Shown in pieces: positions 17,961 through 27,150 of a stretch of DNA of 64,000 nucleotides. The position numbers and the translations under genes are program-made. Origin of the DNA: JAKVAV01 sp047632755. Its GTDB lineage: Bacteria > Bacteroidota > Bacteroidia > Flavobacteriales_D > Cryomorphaceae. The stretch spans positions 1-64,000 of the forward strand of contig JBLIDT010000008.1 of NCBI GenBank assembly GCA_047632755.1, given 5' to 3'. The stretch's first letter is position 1. Each line of letters opens with the position of its first letter. The notes below the pieces were generated by a model, which did no database searches, was not told where the DNA came from, and saw nothing but the letters and a program-made list of their open reading frames with translations.

Positions 17961-19577
17961 ATGCCTCAATCGACCTCAGCCACTCTTTCAATCGAACGAA
18001 AGACTATTTCCTACCGCGATACGGGATACTTTGGAAAAGCCGTCCTCGACTATCTCCGCGACGATGAAAAGCTGAAGCCATTCTACGGGCGTAGACCTGA
18101 GATTGAATCCTTCGAGGCTCAGCTCGTGGAAAAGGCTGCCAGCTACGGCCACCGCGACGTGCTGGTGAGCGCCCTCAAAGAGCAGTATTCCAAAGCCAAG
18201 TTGAAGTCAACTAGCATAGAAGCGCTGGCAGATGAGAAAACATTTACGGTGACCACGGGACACCAAGTCTGTTTTTTCACTGGGCCACTTTATTCCTTTT
18301 ACAAGATTATTTCTACCATCAATACCTGCAAGAAGCTAGGGAAGACACACCCCGAATATCGGTTTATTCCCGTATTCTGGATGGCTACGGAAGACCACGA
18401 TTTCGACGAGGCCAATCACTTCTTTTTGCCCAATGGCAAAATAGACTGGGAGAGCGGCCAAGGCGGCGCAGTGGGTAGAATGGACCTTGTCGGGATGGAT
18501 GAGATCCTGGAGTTGATGAAGGAGAAACTCGGCATTGGTTACCGCTCGGGCGAGATTCTGGAGATTTTCAAATCGGCTTACCTCAAGCACAAAAATGTAG
18601 CCGATGCCACGCGCTACTTGGTGCACCATTTCTTTGGATCTTATGGGGTGGTAAGCCTCGATGGAGATGATGCCGTTCTTAAAGGGGCGATGGTTTCGGC
18701 TTTCGCCAAAGAGATCACGGAACAGACTTCAATCAAAGCCATTTCCCAAACCAATAAAGAACTACAAGAGCACTATTCACTGCAAGTCACACCGAGGGAG
18801 ATCAACTTGTTTTACCTCCACGATCAACTCCGCGAGCGCATCGTGGAGGCGGAAGACCGAACTTACGAGGTGCTCAATTCCACCATTCGATTCTCAGCGG
18901 CAGAACTCAAAGAAGAGATGGAGCAGCACCCCGAGCGGTTTAGTCCCAATGTAGTTTTGCGGCCACTTTACCAGGAAGTTATCCTTCCTAATCTTGCTTA
19001 TATCGGTGGCGGCGGGGAGTTGAATTACTGGTTTCAGTTGAAAGGCGTCTTCGAGTCATTCAAAGTGCCGATGCCCATTCTCATGTTGCGCAATTCGGTG
19101 ATGGTGATCGATCAAGCTTCGTCGCACCGCATGGACAAGTTGGGCTTGACAATGGAGGAGCTTTTTAGAAATTCTGCCTTTGAATTGGAGCAAGAGTTGG
19201 TAAAAGAAACCAGCGACGAGGAACTAAACTTGAAAGATGCGCACGAAAAGTTGGAGGCGCTCTTTCTGGAAATGGAACACAAACTCAAAAGGGTAGATAA
19301 GCTTTTGGAGCGATCGGTGCGAAGCGGCTATGCCCGCTCCGAGCGAATCGTACAAAACCTCGAAAAGAAAATGCTGCGAGCCGAGAAGAAAAAACACAAC
19401 ATCCTGATAGGTCGATTGGACAAGTTACGTGCGGCTCTTTTTCCTAGAGAGGGATTGCAAGAGCGCAACCTCAACTTTGCCGTTTTGTACGAAGAGTTCG
19501 GCTCCGACTTGGTTCCGATGTTGGTCGATAACCTCGATCCCTTTTCTGGGGATTTCACCGTCCTTCGTGTGAAATGA
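17961..19577 (+). CDS. bshC: BshC, putative cysteine ligase of bacillithiol biosynthesis
   Basis: 538 residues, the usual family length. BshC adds cysteine to glucosaminyl-malate in the last step of bacillithiol synthesis, in the cytoplasm. Diagnostic stretches are VTTGHQVCFFTGPLYSFYK (about 97-115), PVFWMATEDHDFDE (137-150) and the C-terminal coiled coil (about 415-480) that drives dimerisation. The N-terminal start IxYRDTGYF also fits. bshA and bshB are not in this window. The last four bases (ATGA) overlap the start of the epimerase gene, so the two are translationally coupled. Confidence 0.95.
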   Translation: MPQSTSATLSIERKTISYRDTGYFGKAVLDYLRDDEKLKPFYGRRPEIESFEAQLVEKAASYGHRDVLVSALKEQYSKAKLKSTSIEALADEKTFTVTTGHQVCFFTGPLYSFYKIISTINTCKKLGKTHPEYRFIPVFWMATEDHDFDEANHFFLPNGKIDWESGQGGAVGRMDLVGMDEILELMKEKLGIGYRSGEILEIFKSAYLKHKNVADATRYLVHHFFGSYGVVSLDGDDAVLKGAMVSAFAKEITEQTSIKAISQTNKELQEHYSLQVTPREINLFYLHDQLRERIVEAEDRTYEVLNSTIRFSAAELKEEMEQHPERFSPNVVLRPLYQEVILPNLAYIGGGGELNYWFQLKGVFESFKVPMPILMLRNSVMVIDQASSHRMDKLGLTMEELFRNSAFELEQELVKETSDEELNLKDAHEKLEALFLEMEHKLKRVDKLLERSVRSGYARSERIVQNLEKKMLRAEKKKHNILIGRLDKLRAALFPREGLQERNLNFAVLYEEFGSDLVPMLVDNLDPFSGDFTVLRVK

Positions 19578-20566
19578 AGATCAATGCCGACCCTTATCGA
19601 ATTGACCTAAAGCGACCCTTTCGGTTAGCTACTGGCAGTCGCAACCACACCAATGTGGTTTACATCCACTTGAGCTCAGGGCCACTCACGTCGGTCGGCG
19701 AGGCTTCTTTGCCTCCATACTTGGGCGAGAGTATAGAATCCGTTGTGGCTTTCGCTAACAGTATCAACCCTTCGAAACTCAATCCCGAAAATCTCGAGGA
19801 TTCGAGATCCTATTTGGATGGTTTCCATGATGATAATCTCGCCGCAAAGGCGGGAATTGAAATGGCGCTTGTTTCGATGGCGGCTAAGATGAAGCAGCAA
19901 GGCGTCGGAGAATTCTTTGGAATCACCGATCGACCAATTGAAACATCCTACACCATTGGTATTTCCGAAAAGGAGGAGATGAAAGAAAAGCTTGCCGAGG
20001 CAGCACCTTTCAAAACCTTAAAATTGAAACTCGGCTCAGCCGATGATTTGGCCTTGCTGCGCACCTTTCGTGAAATGACCGACAAACCCTTTTCTGTGGA
20101 TGTGAACCAAGGATGGGGCAGTTTGGAAATGGCTCTGCCAATTGTCCAATTGTTAGAAGAAATGAACTGTCTTTTTATCGAGCAGCCCTTTCATGCCGAA
20201 GACATTCCCTCGCACGCCAAGCTCAAGGAAATAACCGAAATCCCCATCTTCGCCGATGAGTCGATCAAGCGATTGAAAGACCTCAGAGAACACGCCGCCG
20301 CTTTCGATGGGGTAGTGGTGAAGTTGATGAAAAGCACAGGGCCAATCGAGGCGGTAGAGATGTTGCGAGAAGCCAAGCAACTCGGCTTGAAAACAGTGAT
20401 GGGCTGCATGGCCGAGTCGAGCGTGTCCGTTGCCATGGCCAGAGCCATCGCTCCACTGGCAGACTACGCCGATTTGGATGGGCCGTTTTTGATTAAGGGC
20501 GATCCTTATGGATTCGTGATTTACGAAGGTGGGAAGATTGGGTATTCAGATGCCAGGTATCAATGA
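19574..20566 (+). CDS. Dipeptide epimerase (L-Ala-D/L-Glu epimerase type), enolase superfamily
   Basis: 330 residues. The N-terminal capping domain is followed by a TIM-type barrel with the muconate-lactonising subgroup residues: K150 and K152 in TLKLKLG, metal ligands D176 (SVDVNQGW), E203 (FIEQP) and D228 (FADES), and K250 (VVVKLMKS). DLDGPFLI near the end is the Asp-containing segment that binds the dipeptide amino group in AE epimerases. It probably interconverts L-Ala-D-Glu and L-Ala-L-Glu during murein recycling. It overlaps bshC by ATGA, an operon link with no obvious metabolic reason. Confidence 0.92.
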   Translation: MKINADPYRIDLKRPFRLATGSRNHTNVVYIHLSSGPLTSVGEASLPPYLGESIESVVAFANSINPSKLNPENLEDSRSYLDGFHDDNLAAKAGIEMALVSMAAKMKQQGVGEFFGITDRPIETSYTIGISEKEEMKEKLAEAAPFKTLKLKLGSADDLALLRTFREMTDKPFSVDVNQGWGSLEMALPIVQLLEEMNCLFIEQPFHAEDIPSHAKLKEITEIPIFADESIKRLKDLREHAAAFDGVVVKLMKSTGPIEAVEMLREAKQLGLKTVMGCMAESSVSVAMARAIAPLADYADLDGPFLIKGDPYGFVIYEGGKIGYSDARYQ

Positions 20567-20812
20567 TCAATTTTCTATGAAGAATTAAAAATGACCAGAG
20601 TGGTATGGTCTCCGTCTTAGGCGGATTTGGGCGTGCGAGAACCTATCATTCTCAAGGCATTAATTGGAGTCTTTTCTTACGTCTAATATTATGAAATAGA
20701 GAGTTTTATAGCAATACGCACGCAGCTATAAAAACCAAGGAGTTGACAGTTGTTGATGACTGTTTTTAAAACAAGTGGAAGGAAGATAGCAGACTTTTTA
20801 GACTGACTCTAG
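20567..20812. other. Intergenic region with an inverted repeat
   Basis: TTTTATAGC/GCTATAAAA (20704-20712/20725-20733) forms a 9-bp stem with a 12-base loop but has no T-run on either strand. The start of the gap carries AAGAATTAAAAATGA, similar to a string in the gap at 10.3 kb. No gene is seen. Confidence 0.4.
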
Positions 20813-21022
20813 TTAATGTCGATAACCCTTCCATGTGCCGCCATAGCGATAGAAATCACCTTTCGCATGTCTTGTCTGACAGTCAGGGCAAACAAAAATC
20901 CACTCTTTTCCTTTCTTGATCTGGATACGGTACATCACTTCATCCGAGTTCTTGCATGTATGACATTCTTTTGTTTTCACGTAAGTCAAAACCTTTTCGC
21001 GCTCTATTGGTTCAAGGTTCAT
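20813..21022 (-). CDS. Small zinc-ribbon protein, unknown function
   Basis: 69 residues from MNLEPIEREK. Two CxxC knuckles (KECHTCKNSDEV and FVCPDCQTRH) frame a basic strand region (YRIQIKKGKEWIF), and the protein ends YRYGGTWKGYRH. I recall small uncharacterised proteins with the same WIFVC..C and YGGTWK signature, so it is a genuine conserved type, probably binding one zinc and perhaps nucleic acid. Its ATG overlaps the ATG of the divergent membrane-protein gene by two bases (CATG). Longer in-frame starts upstream would run antisense through that gene. Confidence 0.8.
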   Translation of the reverse strand: MNLEPIEREKVLTYVKTKECHTCKNSDEVMYRIQIKKGKEWIFVCPDCQTRHAKGDFYRYGGTWKGYRH

Positions 21023-21341
21023 GCTAAAGCAAATTATTCGACCGGGAATAGTCATCATCATCGGGATCATCTTCATGGCCTTAAGCAATCCTTCCGAGCA
21101 GAAGTTTCTCGATAAGGTATCTGCCGAGTATGGAGCGGTTCATGGTGGAACGAGTTTTAGCCACGCAGACTTGCTTCAGATGGGCGAAAGTCGGTGTCAG
21201 TCGTATTTCATTTTCAGTACTTACGAATATGAATTTGGGACAATCGGTGTGCGATACGTTGGATTTCTGTTCAGCATTTTTAACATGGAGAGCTATCGAA
21301 AGGATGAGATTCTTGAAAAGAAAGAAGATGTTATCGTTTAG
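21021..21341 (+). CDS. Small membrane-anchored protein, DUF4359-like
   Basis: 106 residues with one N-terminal transmembrane or signal-anchor helix (about 6-22), the short motif ALSNPSEQ, and a soluble part with RCQSYFIFSTYEYEFG and VRYVGFLFSIFN. This pattern resembles DUF4359 proteins as I remember them; function is unknown. The start at 21021 is needed to keep the helix, since the next Met lies at its end. The start codon overlaps the divergent zinc-ribbon start codon, so each 5' leader must lie inside the other gene. Confidence 0.7.
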   Translation: MLKQIIRPGIVIIIGIIFMALSNPSEQKFLDKVSAEYGAVHGGTSFSHADLLQMGESRCQSYFIFSTYEYEFGTIGVRYVGFLFSIFNMESYRKDEILEKKEDVIV

Positions 21342-21409
21342 TTCAGGTGCAAATTAGGAATGGAGAATTTCGTCTTTTCAACGCAGTGCTATTTTTGTAA
21401 TTTTGAGTC

Positions 21410-21493
21410 ATGGATAAGTCCACAGTGATTGAAGCCCTTGAACAACTTTCCGAGGATTTCATGGCAGAGGAGCTAAGCCAAATAACGATATAG
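21410..21493 (+). pseudogene. Truncated small gene, antitoxin-like N-terminus
   Basis: Twenty-seven codons (MDKSTVIEALEQLSEDFMAEEL, then a stop) behind a good -7 box (TATTTTTG, 21390-21397). The sequence resembles the first third of small antitoxin-type or helix-rich accessory proteins and then breaks off. No toxin gene is adjacent. It could also be a true micro-ORF. Confidence 0.3.
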
Positions 21494-21527
21494 GTCAAAA
21501 GTCAAAAGAGGTTATCAGAAAAGTAAA

Positions 21528-22349
21528 TTGAAGAACTTTAGAACATCGGTCATCCGCTTTGGGTCAACTATTTTCCCAACTTACTTCACACAAAAAGCAT
21601 ACAATCATATTGTAAATCCCCAAGTTAAAAAACTTCGCTCTCACGAGATGGAAATCTTGGAGCAGGCGGTTCAGAATGATATATTATTCGAGGATTTTAC
21701 CATCAAGACCTACACGTGGAATGAAGGTCACGAACCCATTTTGCTCATTCACGGCTGGGAAGGTCAGGCGGGCAATTTTGCCGACCTAATTGAAGCGTTG
21801 ATTCAGGGCGGGTATACTGTCCATAGCTTCGACGGCCCTTCTCATGGATTCAGCAGCAAAGGGGCCACGAGTGTTCTCGAATTTACTCAGCTCGTTGCTG
21901 TGATGATTCGCAGATTGCAGGTGAAAAAGTTGGTGAGTCATTCCTTTGGAGGAGTGGCAACCACATTCGCGCTTTGGCAGAATCGAGATTTAAAAATTGA
22001 TAAGTACGCTTTGCTCACAACCCCTGATCGTTTTACACAACGGATTGATCAGGTAAGTGCACATGTCGGGATTTCTGAAAAGGTGAAACTGCGCTTAATT
22101 GAGAATCTGGAAAGAGAATTTGATGTTGTAGTGGGGGATTTGAACGTAAGCGATTGGGTGAAAGAGATCAGTGTGCTTCAGGCCTGTATTTGGCACGACC
22201 GAGCGGATAAAGTGATACCCCTAACTCAATCACAGAGCGTGAATGAGACTTGGCCAAATGCCGAATTGAGGGTTGTTGAAAACACCGGTCACTTCCGTAT
22301 TCTGAGAACGAAAGAAATAATCGACAGCCTAGTCGGTTTTTTGAAATAA
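21528..22349 (+). CDS. Alpha/beta hydrolase
   Basis: 273 residues. Oxyanion-region HGWEG (about 75), nucleophile elbow SHSFGG (about 140; the first Gly of GxSxG is replaced by Ser), an acid in WHDRADKV and a C-terminal His in ENTGHFRI complete a serine hydrolase triad. The start is uncertain. TTG at 21528 is the only candidate ahead of the conserved region, and no ATG occurs upstream before a stop, so a TTG start or a lost start codon are both possible. There is no signal peptide, so it is cytoplasmic. The substrate cannot be told. Confidence 0.88.
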   Translation: MKNFRTSVIRFGSTIFPTYFTQKAYNHIVNPQVKKLRSHEMEILEQAVQNDILFEDFTIKTYTWNEGHEPILLIHGWEGQAGNFADLIEALIQGGYTVHSFDGPSHGFSSKGATSVLEFTQLVAVMIRRLQVKKLVSHSFGGVATTFALWQNRDLKIDKYALLTTPDRFTQRIDQVSAHVGISEKVKLRLIENLEREFDVVVGDLNVSDWVKEISVLQACIWHDRADKVIPLTQSQSVNETWPNAELRVVENTGHFRILRTKEIIDSLVGFLK

Positions 22350-22380
22350 AGGAACAGAATTAGAGAAGCGAAGCCTTAAG

Positions 22381-23547
22381 CTACCATTTACTCACAGCTT
22401 TCTTTTGCAATTCAGCAGGTGCTTCAACCGCATTCGCATTAGGTGGAAAAACAAAAGTGTCGTAACCCGAAAAGCTAGTAATTCCTTGTGGAGGATTTAT
22501 GGCAGTAGCACAGCGCACTTTCCATTGGAACTCTCCATTCCCTAGGGCATTTGAACTCACAAATACGAAAGAGGGATCTGAATTCAGAATGGTGAGACTC
22601 GCACCATCACTTCCACCAATGGGTCCACCGCGTACTTCGCAGCCCATTGCTCCCACTGGCAGGTCCCACGTCATTAAAACGCCATTAACGAAGACCTGAG
22701 AAGTAGGGTTAAATGTATCGTCAGTTTCGGGTTCTTGGTATATCCTTACGTAATCAATTTCCATGGACGACTGGTCAAAACCCTGAGTGATGTTTCCATT
22801 TATCGCTAGATTTAAAAGCAGGTATTGATCGCTGTCAAAAGGCCAAGTACTTTGGGTCTGCGAAGCGGGCTCATATGTATAAAATTCATTGCCATCTACA
22901 CTGAACACGATGCGCTCAGGGCTCCATTCCATTTCGTAAATGTGAAAGGTGTTAAATACGTCAGGAAGGTTGGTTCCTCCTACGTTGAATGTGCCTCCGA
23001 ATGACGACGGAGTGTGTAAAGCTGCTGAAATATAATTGGGATTTGCGCCCCAATGTTCCATAATGTCAATTTCTCCGCATGCGGGCCAGGCTTGTGATCC
23101 AAATTGGTCGAACCAATATCCGCCAGGTTCGGTGATATCCTTTCCCAGCATCCAAATAGCTGGCCATGTTCCTGCTCCTTGAGGAAGTTTGGCTTTGACT
23201 ACTACACGGCCATAAGTAAAGGCAAATTTGGAATTGAGCCTGGCTGAGGTGTAATTCTTGGTAATTCCTTGATCAGAGAATGTTTCATTGATGGCGCTAA
23301 TGAATAATGAGCCACCACTTTGATAAGAGTTTTCGTCGCGATTGGTATAGTGTTGAAGCTCTCCGTTGAACCAACTATTTCCATTTGGAAGCAGAGTTTG
23401 ATGGTGCCACTTGGAAGTGTTTATGGTGCCATTCCCGTTGAATTCGTCGGACCATACTAAATCGGTGTAAGGCGAATTGTTTGATTGGGAAAAAGAAAGT
23501 AGACAGAAAACAGAAAATAAGGTAGTCAGCGCAGATCGTTTCATCAC
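22381..23547 (-). CDS. Secreted glycoside hydrolase family 16 beta-glucanase (laminarinase-like)
   Basis: 388 residues: signal peptide (to about residue 20), GH16 jelly-roll domain (about 28-255) and a C-terminal beta-sandwich-like tail. The active site EIDIME (E159, D161, E164) has the extra Met of the laminarinase/agarase/kappa-carrageenase branch. SSWF..ELQHYT and GTWPAIWMLG are typical of beta-1,3-glucanases. It probably cleaves laminarin or related algal beta-glucan outside the cell. The C-terminus (PAELQKKAVSKW) is not a recognisable T9SS tail. It is monocistronic, with no sus-type transporter nearby. Confidence 0.92.
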   Translation of the reverse strand: MMKRSALTTLFSVFCLLSFSQSNNSPYTDLVWSDEFNGNGTINTSKWHHQTLLPNGNSWFNGELQHYTNRDENSYQSGGSLFISAINETFSDQGITKNYTSARLNSKFAFTYGRVVVKAKLPQGAGTWPAIWMLGKDITEPGGYWFDQFGSQAWPACGEIDIMEHWGANPNYISAALHTPSSFGGTFNVGGTNLPDVFNTFHIYEMEWSPERIVFSVDGNEFYTYEPASQTQSTWPFDSDQYLLLNLAINGNITQGFDQSSMEIDYVRIYQEPETDDTFNPTSQVFVNGVLMTWDLPVGAMGCEVRGGPIGGSDGASLTILNSDPSFVFVSSNALGNGEFQWKVRCATAINPPQGITSFSGYDTFVFPPNANAVEAPAELQKKAVSKW

Positions 23548-23714
23548 AAAATTTTAAGAACGCAAGATAAATGATTTATAGGTTCTTTTCCTAGTTATTT
23601 TAATACAAGTCCTCATGACTTCGGTATTGAAACTTAATTGAGTTCATTCATTCAATGGCGATTGGCTTTGGATCGAAAGCGGTTTCTTTGCAGTTCTTGA
23701 ACCCTAGAATCAAA

Positions 23715-24782
23715 ATGATGCTCACAGATCAATTGAAGCCAGTTTTAGTAACTGGTGCAACAGGTTACGTAGCAGGCTGGCTCGTAAAGCACCTATTAGA
23801 ATTGGGAATTACCGTTCACGCTGCAGTGCGAAACCCAGAAGACAAGATTAAGCTAGCACACTTGGATGCCATGGCCGCAAAAGCTTCGGGTAAGATTAGG
23901 TATTTCAAATCAGATCTACTCTTACCAGGGTCTTATGCCGAGGCGATGGATGGATGCGAGGTGGTCTTTCATACGGCATCACCATTTATTACAAATGTGA
24001 AAGATGCGCAAAAAGAACTGATCGATCCTGCAGTAATAGGTACGCAGAACGTTTTGGAACAAGCCAATAAAGCGGAATTCGTAAAGCGAGTCGTATTGAC
24101 CAGTAGCTGCGCTGCTATTTACACTGATTGCAGTGATTTGGCGCTTACGCCAAACGGGGTTTTTACGGAAGAAATATGGAACACGACCGCTTCTTTGAAG
24201 CACCAACCTTATTCATTTTCAAAAACCCTTGCCGAAAAGGAAGCATGGAAAATGGCAAAGGCTCAGAATCGTTGGGATCTGGTAGTAGTGAATCCAAGTA
24301 TGGTAATGGGGCCGTCGTTGAATGCCAAGACCAACACTTCTGAGAGTATGAACTTACTCAAGAAAATGGGAGACGGCACGATGAAATCAGGAGTTCCCAA
24401 TGCGGGAGTGGGGGTTGTTGATGTTCGGGATTTGGCCGAGGCTCATTACCAGGCGGGCTTCAAGCAAAACGCTAAAGGAAGGCACATCATTAACGGACAC
24501 AATACTAATTTCCTTGAGCTGGCGCAGATTCTGCATACCGATTTTGGAGACCGCTATCCGTTACCCAATAAAGCACTTCCGAAGTGGTTGCTTATGATCA
24601 TTGGCCCGATGGTCAATAAGGTGGTCACAAGAAGATGGGTGAGGAATAACATCAATATGCATTGGAAAGCTGACAACGCAAAGAGCAAGAAAGAGCTTGG
24701 CATCACCTATAGACCATTGCAGGAAACCATGTGCGATGGTTTTGAGCAAATGATTGATTCGGGAGTTTTGCCAAGGAAATAA
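23715..24782 (+). CDS. NAD(P)-dependent extended SDR (dihydroflavonol-4-reductase-like)
   Basis: 355 residues from the ATG just before LTDQLKPVLVTGATGY. An in-frame ATG at 23655 would add 20 residues ahead of the Rossmann strand and is less likely. The cofactor motif TGATGYVAG (13-21), HTASP segment, LTSSCAA (catalytic Ser about 131) and YSFSK (Y166, K170) define an extended short-chain dehydrogenase of the dihydroflavonol reductase/aldehyde reductase group. It probably reduces a carbonyl in a small molecule; the substrate is unknown. It stands alone between unrelated genes. Confidence 0.9.
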   Translation: MMLTDQLKPVLVTGATGYVAGWLVKHLLELGITVHAAVRNPEDKIKLAHLDAMAAKASGKIRYFKSDLLLPGSYAEAMDGCEVVFHTASPFITNVKDAQKELIDPAVIGTQNVLEQANKAEFVKRVVLTSSCAAIYTDCSDLALTPNGVFTEEIWNTTASLKHQPYSFSKTLAEKEAWKMAKAQNRWDLVVVNPSMVMGPSLNAKTNTSESMNLLKKMGDGTMKSGVPNAGVGVVDVRDLAEAHYQAGFKQNAKGRHIINGHNTNFLELAQILHTDFGDRYPLPNKALPKWLLMIIGPMVNKVVTRRWVRNNINMHWKADNAKSKKELGITYRPLQETMCDGFEQMIDSGVLPRK

Positions 24783-24824
24783 TAGACCAACTTTCTTAGG
24801 TATGGAACCTATCAAGTTCTTTGA

Positions 24825-24832
24825 TACCTTTG
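24825..24832 (+). promoter_or_regulatory. Candidate -7 box of the DEAD-box helicase gene
   Basis: TACCTTTG matches TAnnTTTG 123 bp before the first ATG of the helicase gene. If used, it gives a long 5' leader of about 115 nt, as is common for cold-regulated helicase mRNAs. A -33 box is not obvious. Confidence 0.35.
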
Positions 24833-24955
24833 TGCTTTCAAAAACAGGGAGTTTTGGCGTATTGCAATTTAACCATTGAATCTGTCTATTTCCTGTTTCC
24901 CCCATGCTCGCAGCCATCAAATACTGTTAATACACTCTGTGCGAGCTAATCTTTA

Positions 24956-26227
24956 ATGACAAAAATGACATTCGAACAATTACATTTAATACCAAACATC
25001 CTTAAATCATTGAAGGATGAGAATTACACAACACCCACAGATATTCAGGCCCGAGCTATTCCATTAATTCTTGATGGAAATGACGTGCTTGGCAGCGCGC
25101 AGACAGGTACAGGGAAAACGGCAGCCTTCGCTATTCCTATCATTCAGCACTTAGAACTCGATCAAAACAGGGGGCACGGTAAGAGGAAGATTTTATCGCT
25201 GATCGTAACACCTACTCGAGAACTTGCCATCCAAATTGGCGAAAGCTTTAAAACGTACGGTAAGTATACCAATGTGAAAAACACCGTCGTCTTTGGTGGT
25301 GTTTCTCAAGGAGCTCAAACCAATGCCCTCCGCGCAGGAGTGGATGTATTGGTGGCTACACCTGGACGACTCCTCGACTTAATGGACCAAGGCTACATAT
25401 CGTTGAGCGATGTGAAGTACTTCGTTTTGGATGAGGCCGACCGCATGCTCGACATGGGTTTTATTCACGATATTAAAAAGCTTTTAAAGGTCCTTCCTCG
25501 TGACCGTCAATCGCTTTTCTTCTCGGCTACGATGCCAAAGAGCATTCTCAAGCTTTCGCAAGAAATACTGAAGAATCCGAAGAAAGTAGAGGTGAGTCCA
25601 GTTTCTTCTACGGCTGAGACCATCCAGCAGATGCTGTACAAGACGAATAAGTCCACGAAGAAAGATCTACTTCATCACATATTAAAGAACCCTGATCTCG
25701 ACCAGGTATTATTGTTTTCTCGCACCAAGCACGGAGCAGATAGAATTGTTAAGGAGCTTCGAAAGAAGGATATCGATAGTGCAGCCATTCATGGCGATAA
25801 GAGTCAGGGACAGAGACAGCGAGCTTTGTCTGAATTCAAAGACGGTAAACTCAGGCTTTTAGTAGCTACGGATATCGCCGCTCGAGGCATTGATATTGAC
25901 AAACTGCGCTACGTGATCAATTACGATATTCCGAATGAACCAGAAACATACGTTCACCGAATTGGTCGATGCGGACGAGCTGGAGAAGAGGGAGTTGCAA
26001 TCTCGATTTGCGAGCCCGAAGAAAATGTTTTCGTTCAAGACATCGAGAAATTGATCAAGCAAAGCATCGAAGTAGTCAAGGACAATCCCTACCCTCAGAC
26101 GGATAGGCCTATGAATACGCAAGAGAAAAAAGAAGCTGAGAAGGAGAAGCAGCGCCGCAAGCAAGAGTTCTTTGCCAATCGGAATAAGAACAATGGTGGT
26201 GGTAACCGCGGCCGAGGAAGGCGCTAG
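24956..26227 (+). CDS. DEAD-box ATP-dependent RNA helicase, RhlE-like
   Basis: 423 residues with all helicase motifs: Q motif (TTPTDIQARAIP), I AQTGTGKT (48-55), Ia TPTRELA, Ib TPGRLLD, II DEAD, III SAT, IV-VI including ATDIAARGIDI and HRIGRCGRAG. The C-terminus is charged and ends in a short Gly/Arg/Asn tail (GGGNRGRGRR) that should bind RNA. It probably unwinds structured RNA in ribosome assembly, decay or cold adaptation. ATG at 24965 (MTFEQLHLIP) is an equally good start, since family members begin there. A long leader is likely. Confidence 0.95.
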   Translation: MTKMTFEQLHLIPNILKSLKDENYTTPTDIQARAIPLILDGNDVLGSAQTGTGKTAAFAIPIIQHLELDQNRGHGKRKILSLIVTPTRELAIQIGESFKTYGKYTNVKNTVVFGGVSQGAQTNALRAGVDVLVATPGRLLDLMDQGYISLSDVKYFVLDEADRMLDMGFIHDIKKLLKVLPRDRQSLFFSATMPKSILKLSQEILKNPKKVEVSPVSSTAETIQQMLYKTNKSTKKDLLHHILKNPDLDQVLLFSRTKHGADRIVKELRKKDIDSAAIHGDKSQGQRQRALSEFKDGKLRLLVATDIAARGIDIDKLRYVINYDIPNEPETYVHRIGRCGRAGEEGVAISICEPEENVFVQDIEKLIKQSIEVVKDNPYPQTDRPMNTQEKKEAEKEKQRRKQEFFANRNKNNGGGNRGRGRR

Positions 26228-26235
26228 ATCGATTC

Positions 26236-27036
26236 TTAATCAGTCGCCGTATTCACACAGAATACAGGAATCCCCTCTTCGTTGAGTAGAACGTCTTCTT
26301 TCTCCATCTTTCCGAAGTGCTTGTTGCGCTCTGAAACATTCGATATAATCGATACCAAGTCCATTCCAGCTTCTTTGACCTTTTCTAAGGTTATTTGAGC
26401 GTATCCGTGGCTTTTGTTTTCTCTTTCGAATGCGAGAACACGGGATTTTATTTGGTTTTGATCGAGGTACGTCTTGGTGGCCTCGAGGTTGGCTTTTGTG
26501 TCTTCATCAAGATCTATACCAGTTCGCTGCACAGTTAATACTACGATCTCTCCATCGGAGGCCATTACTTTTACAGTCTCGGACACTATTTTCAAGAACT
26601 TGGGATGGGGAGAAACGGGAAGCATTATTTTCTTGAATCCTTTTTCGGCCACCACAGAGTCAGTTGGCAAGACTAGCGAGCTGTAGGGCATCTCGCTTAC
26701 TAGCTTGTAAATGGCCGATCCGCGAAGTACCATATCAAAACCCTCGGCACCTCTAGTGCCAACGAGCACTAAATCGGGGTTTAGGCGATGGGCAATCTTC
26801 GTTGCCGTTTCAAAGAAAGCTCCTTCCTCAAAAATCAACTCCGTATTCAGATCCGCTCCTTTTACTTGGTTTACGTAAAGTTGGAGATCAGACTTTAATT
26901 TCTCGGGATCGCTCTTTCCATCTGAAATGTGTGAAATAGAAATATCAGCACCATGCATGCGTCCAAAAGCGATCGCCTGATCCACTGCGCGTTGCGATGC
27001 TTGAATGAAGTTCACGAAGACGAGTATCTTTTTCAT
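26236..27036 (-). CDS. Universal stress protein, two-domain
   Basis: 266 residues with two tandem UspA folds (about 1-140 and 145-265). The first has the VNFIQASQRAVDQAIAFG beginning and the GTRGAEGFDMVLRGSAIYKLV segment near the ATP-loop position G-2x-G-9x-G. The second domain is less regular. The protein is cytoplasmic and responds to growth arrest or stress in studied relatives. It converges on the helicase gene with 8 bp between stops. A second two-domain USP is at 48.2 kb. Confidence 0.9.
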   Translation of the reverse strand: MKKILVFVNFIQASQRAVDQAIAFGRMHGADISISHISDGKSDPEKLKSDLQLYVNQVKGADLNTELIFEEGAFFETATKIAHRLNPDLVLVGTRGAEGFDMVLRGSAIYKLVSEMPYSSLVLPTDSVVAEKGFKKIMLPVSPHPKFLKIVSETVKVMASDGEIVVLTVQRTGIDLDEDTKANLEATKTYLDQNQIKSRVLAFERENKSHGYAQITLEKVKEAGMDLVSIISNVSERNKHFGKMEKEDVLLNEEGIPVFCVNTATD

Positions 27037-27150
27037 ACCTATACCTTTTGGAAATTAGTTTTCAAAAAAAACCACCCACGAATATAGCGATAGATGTCAT
27101 TCTCTTCGGGTATTCATACGTGCGAATTAAAATGGGTCTATTTTTTTCGA

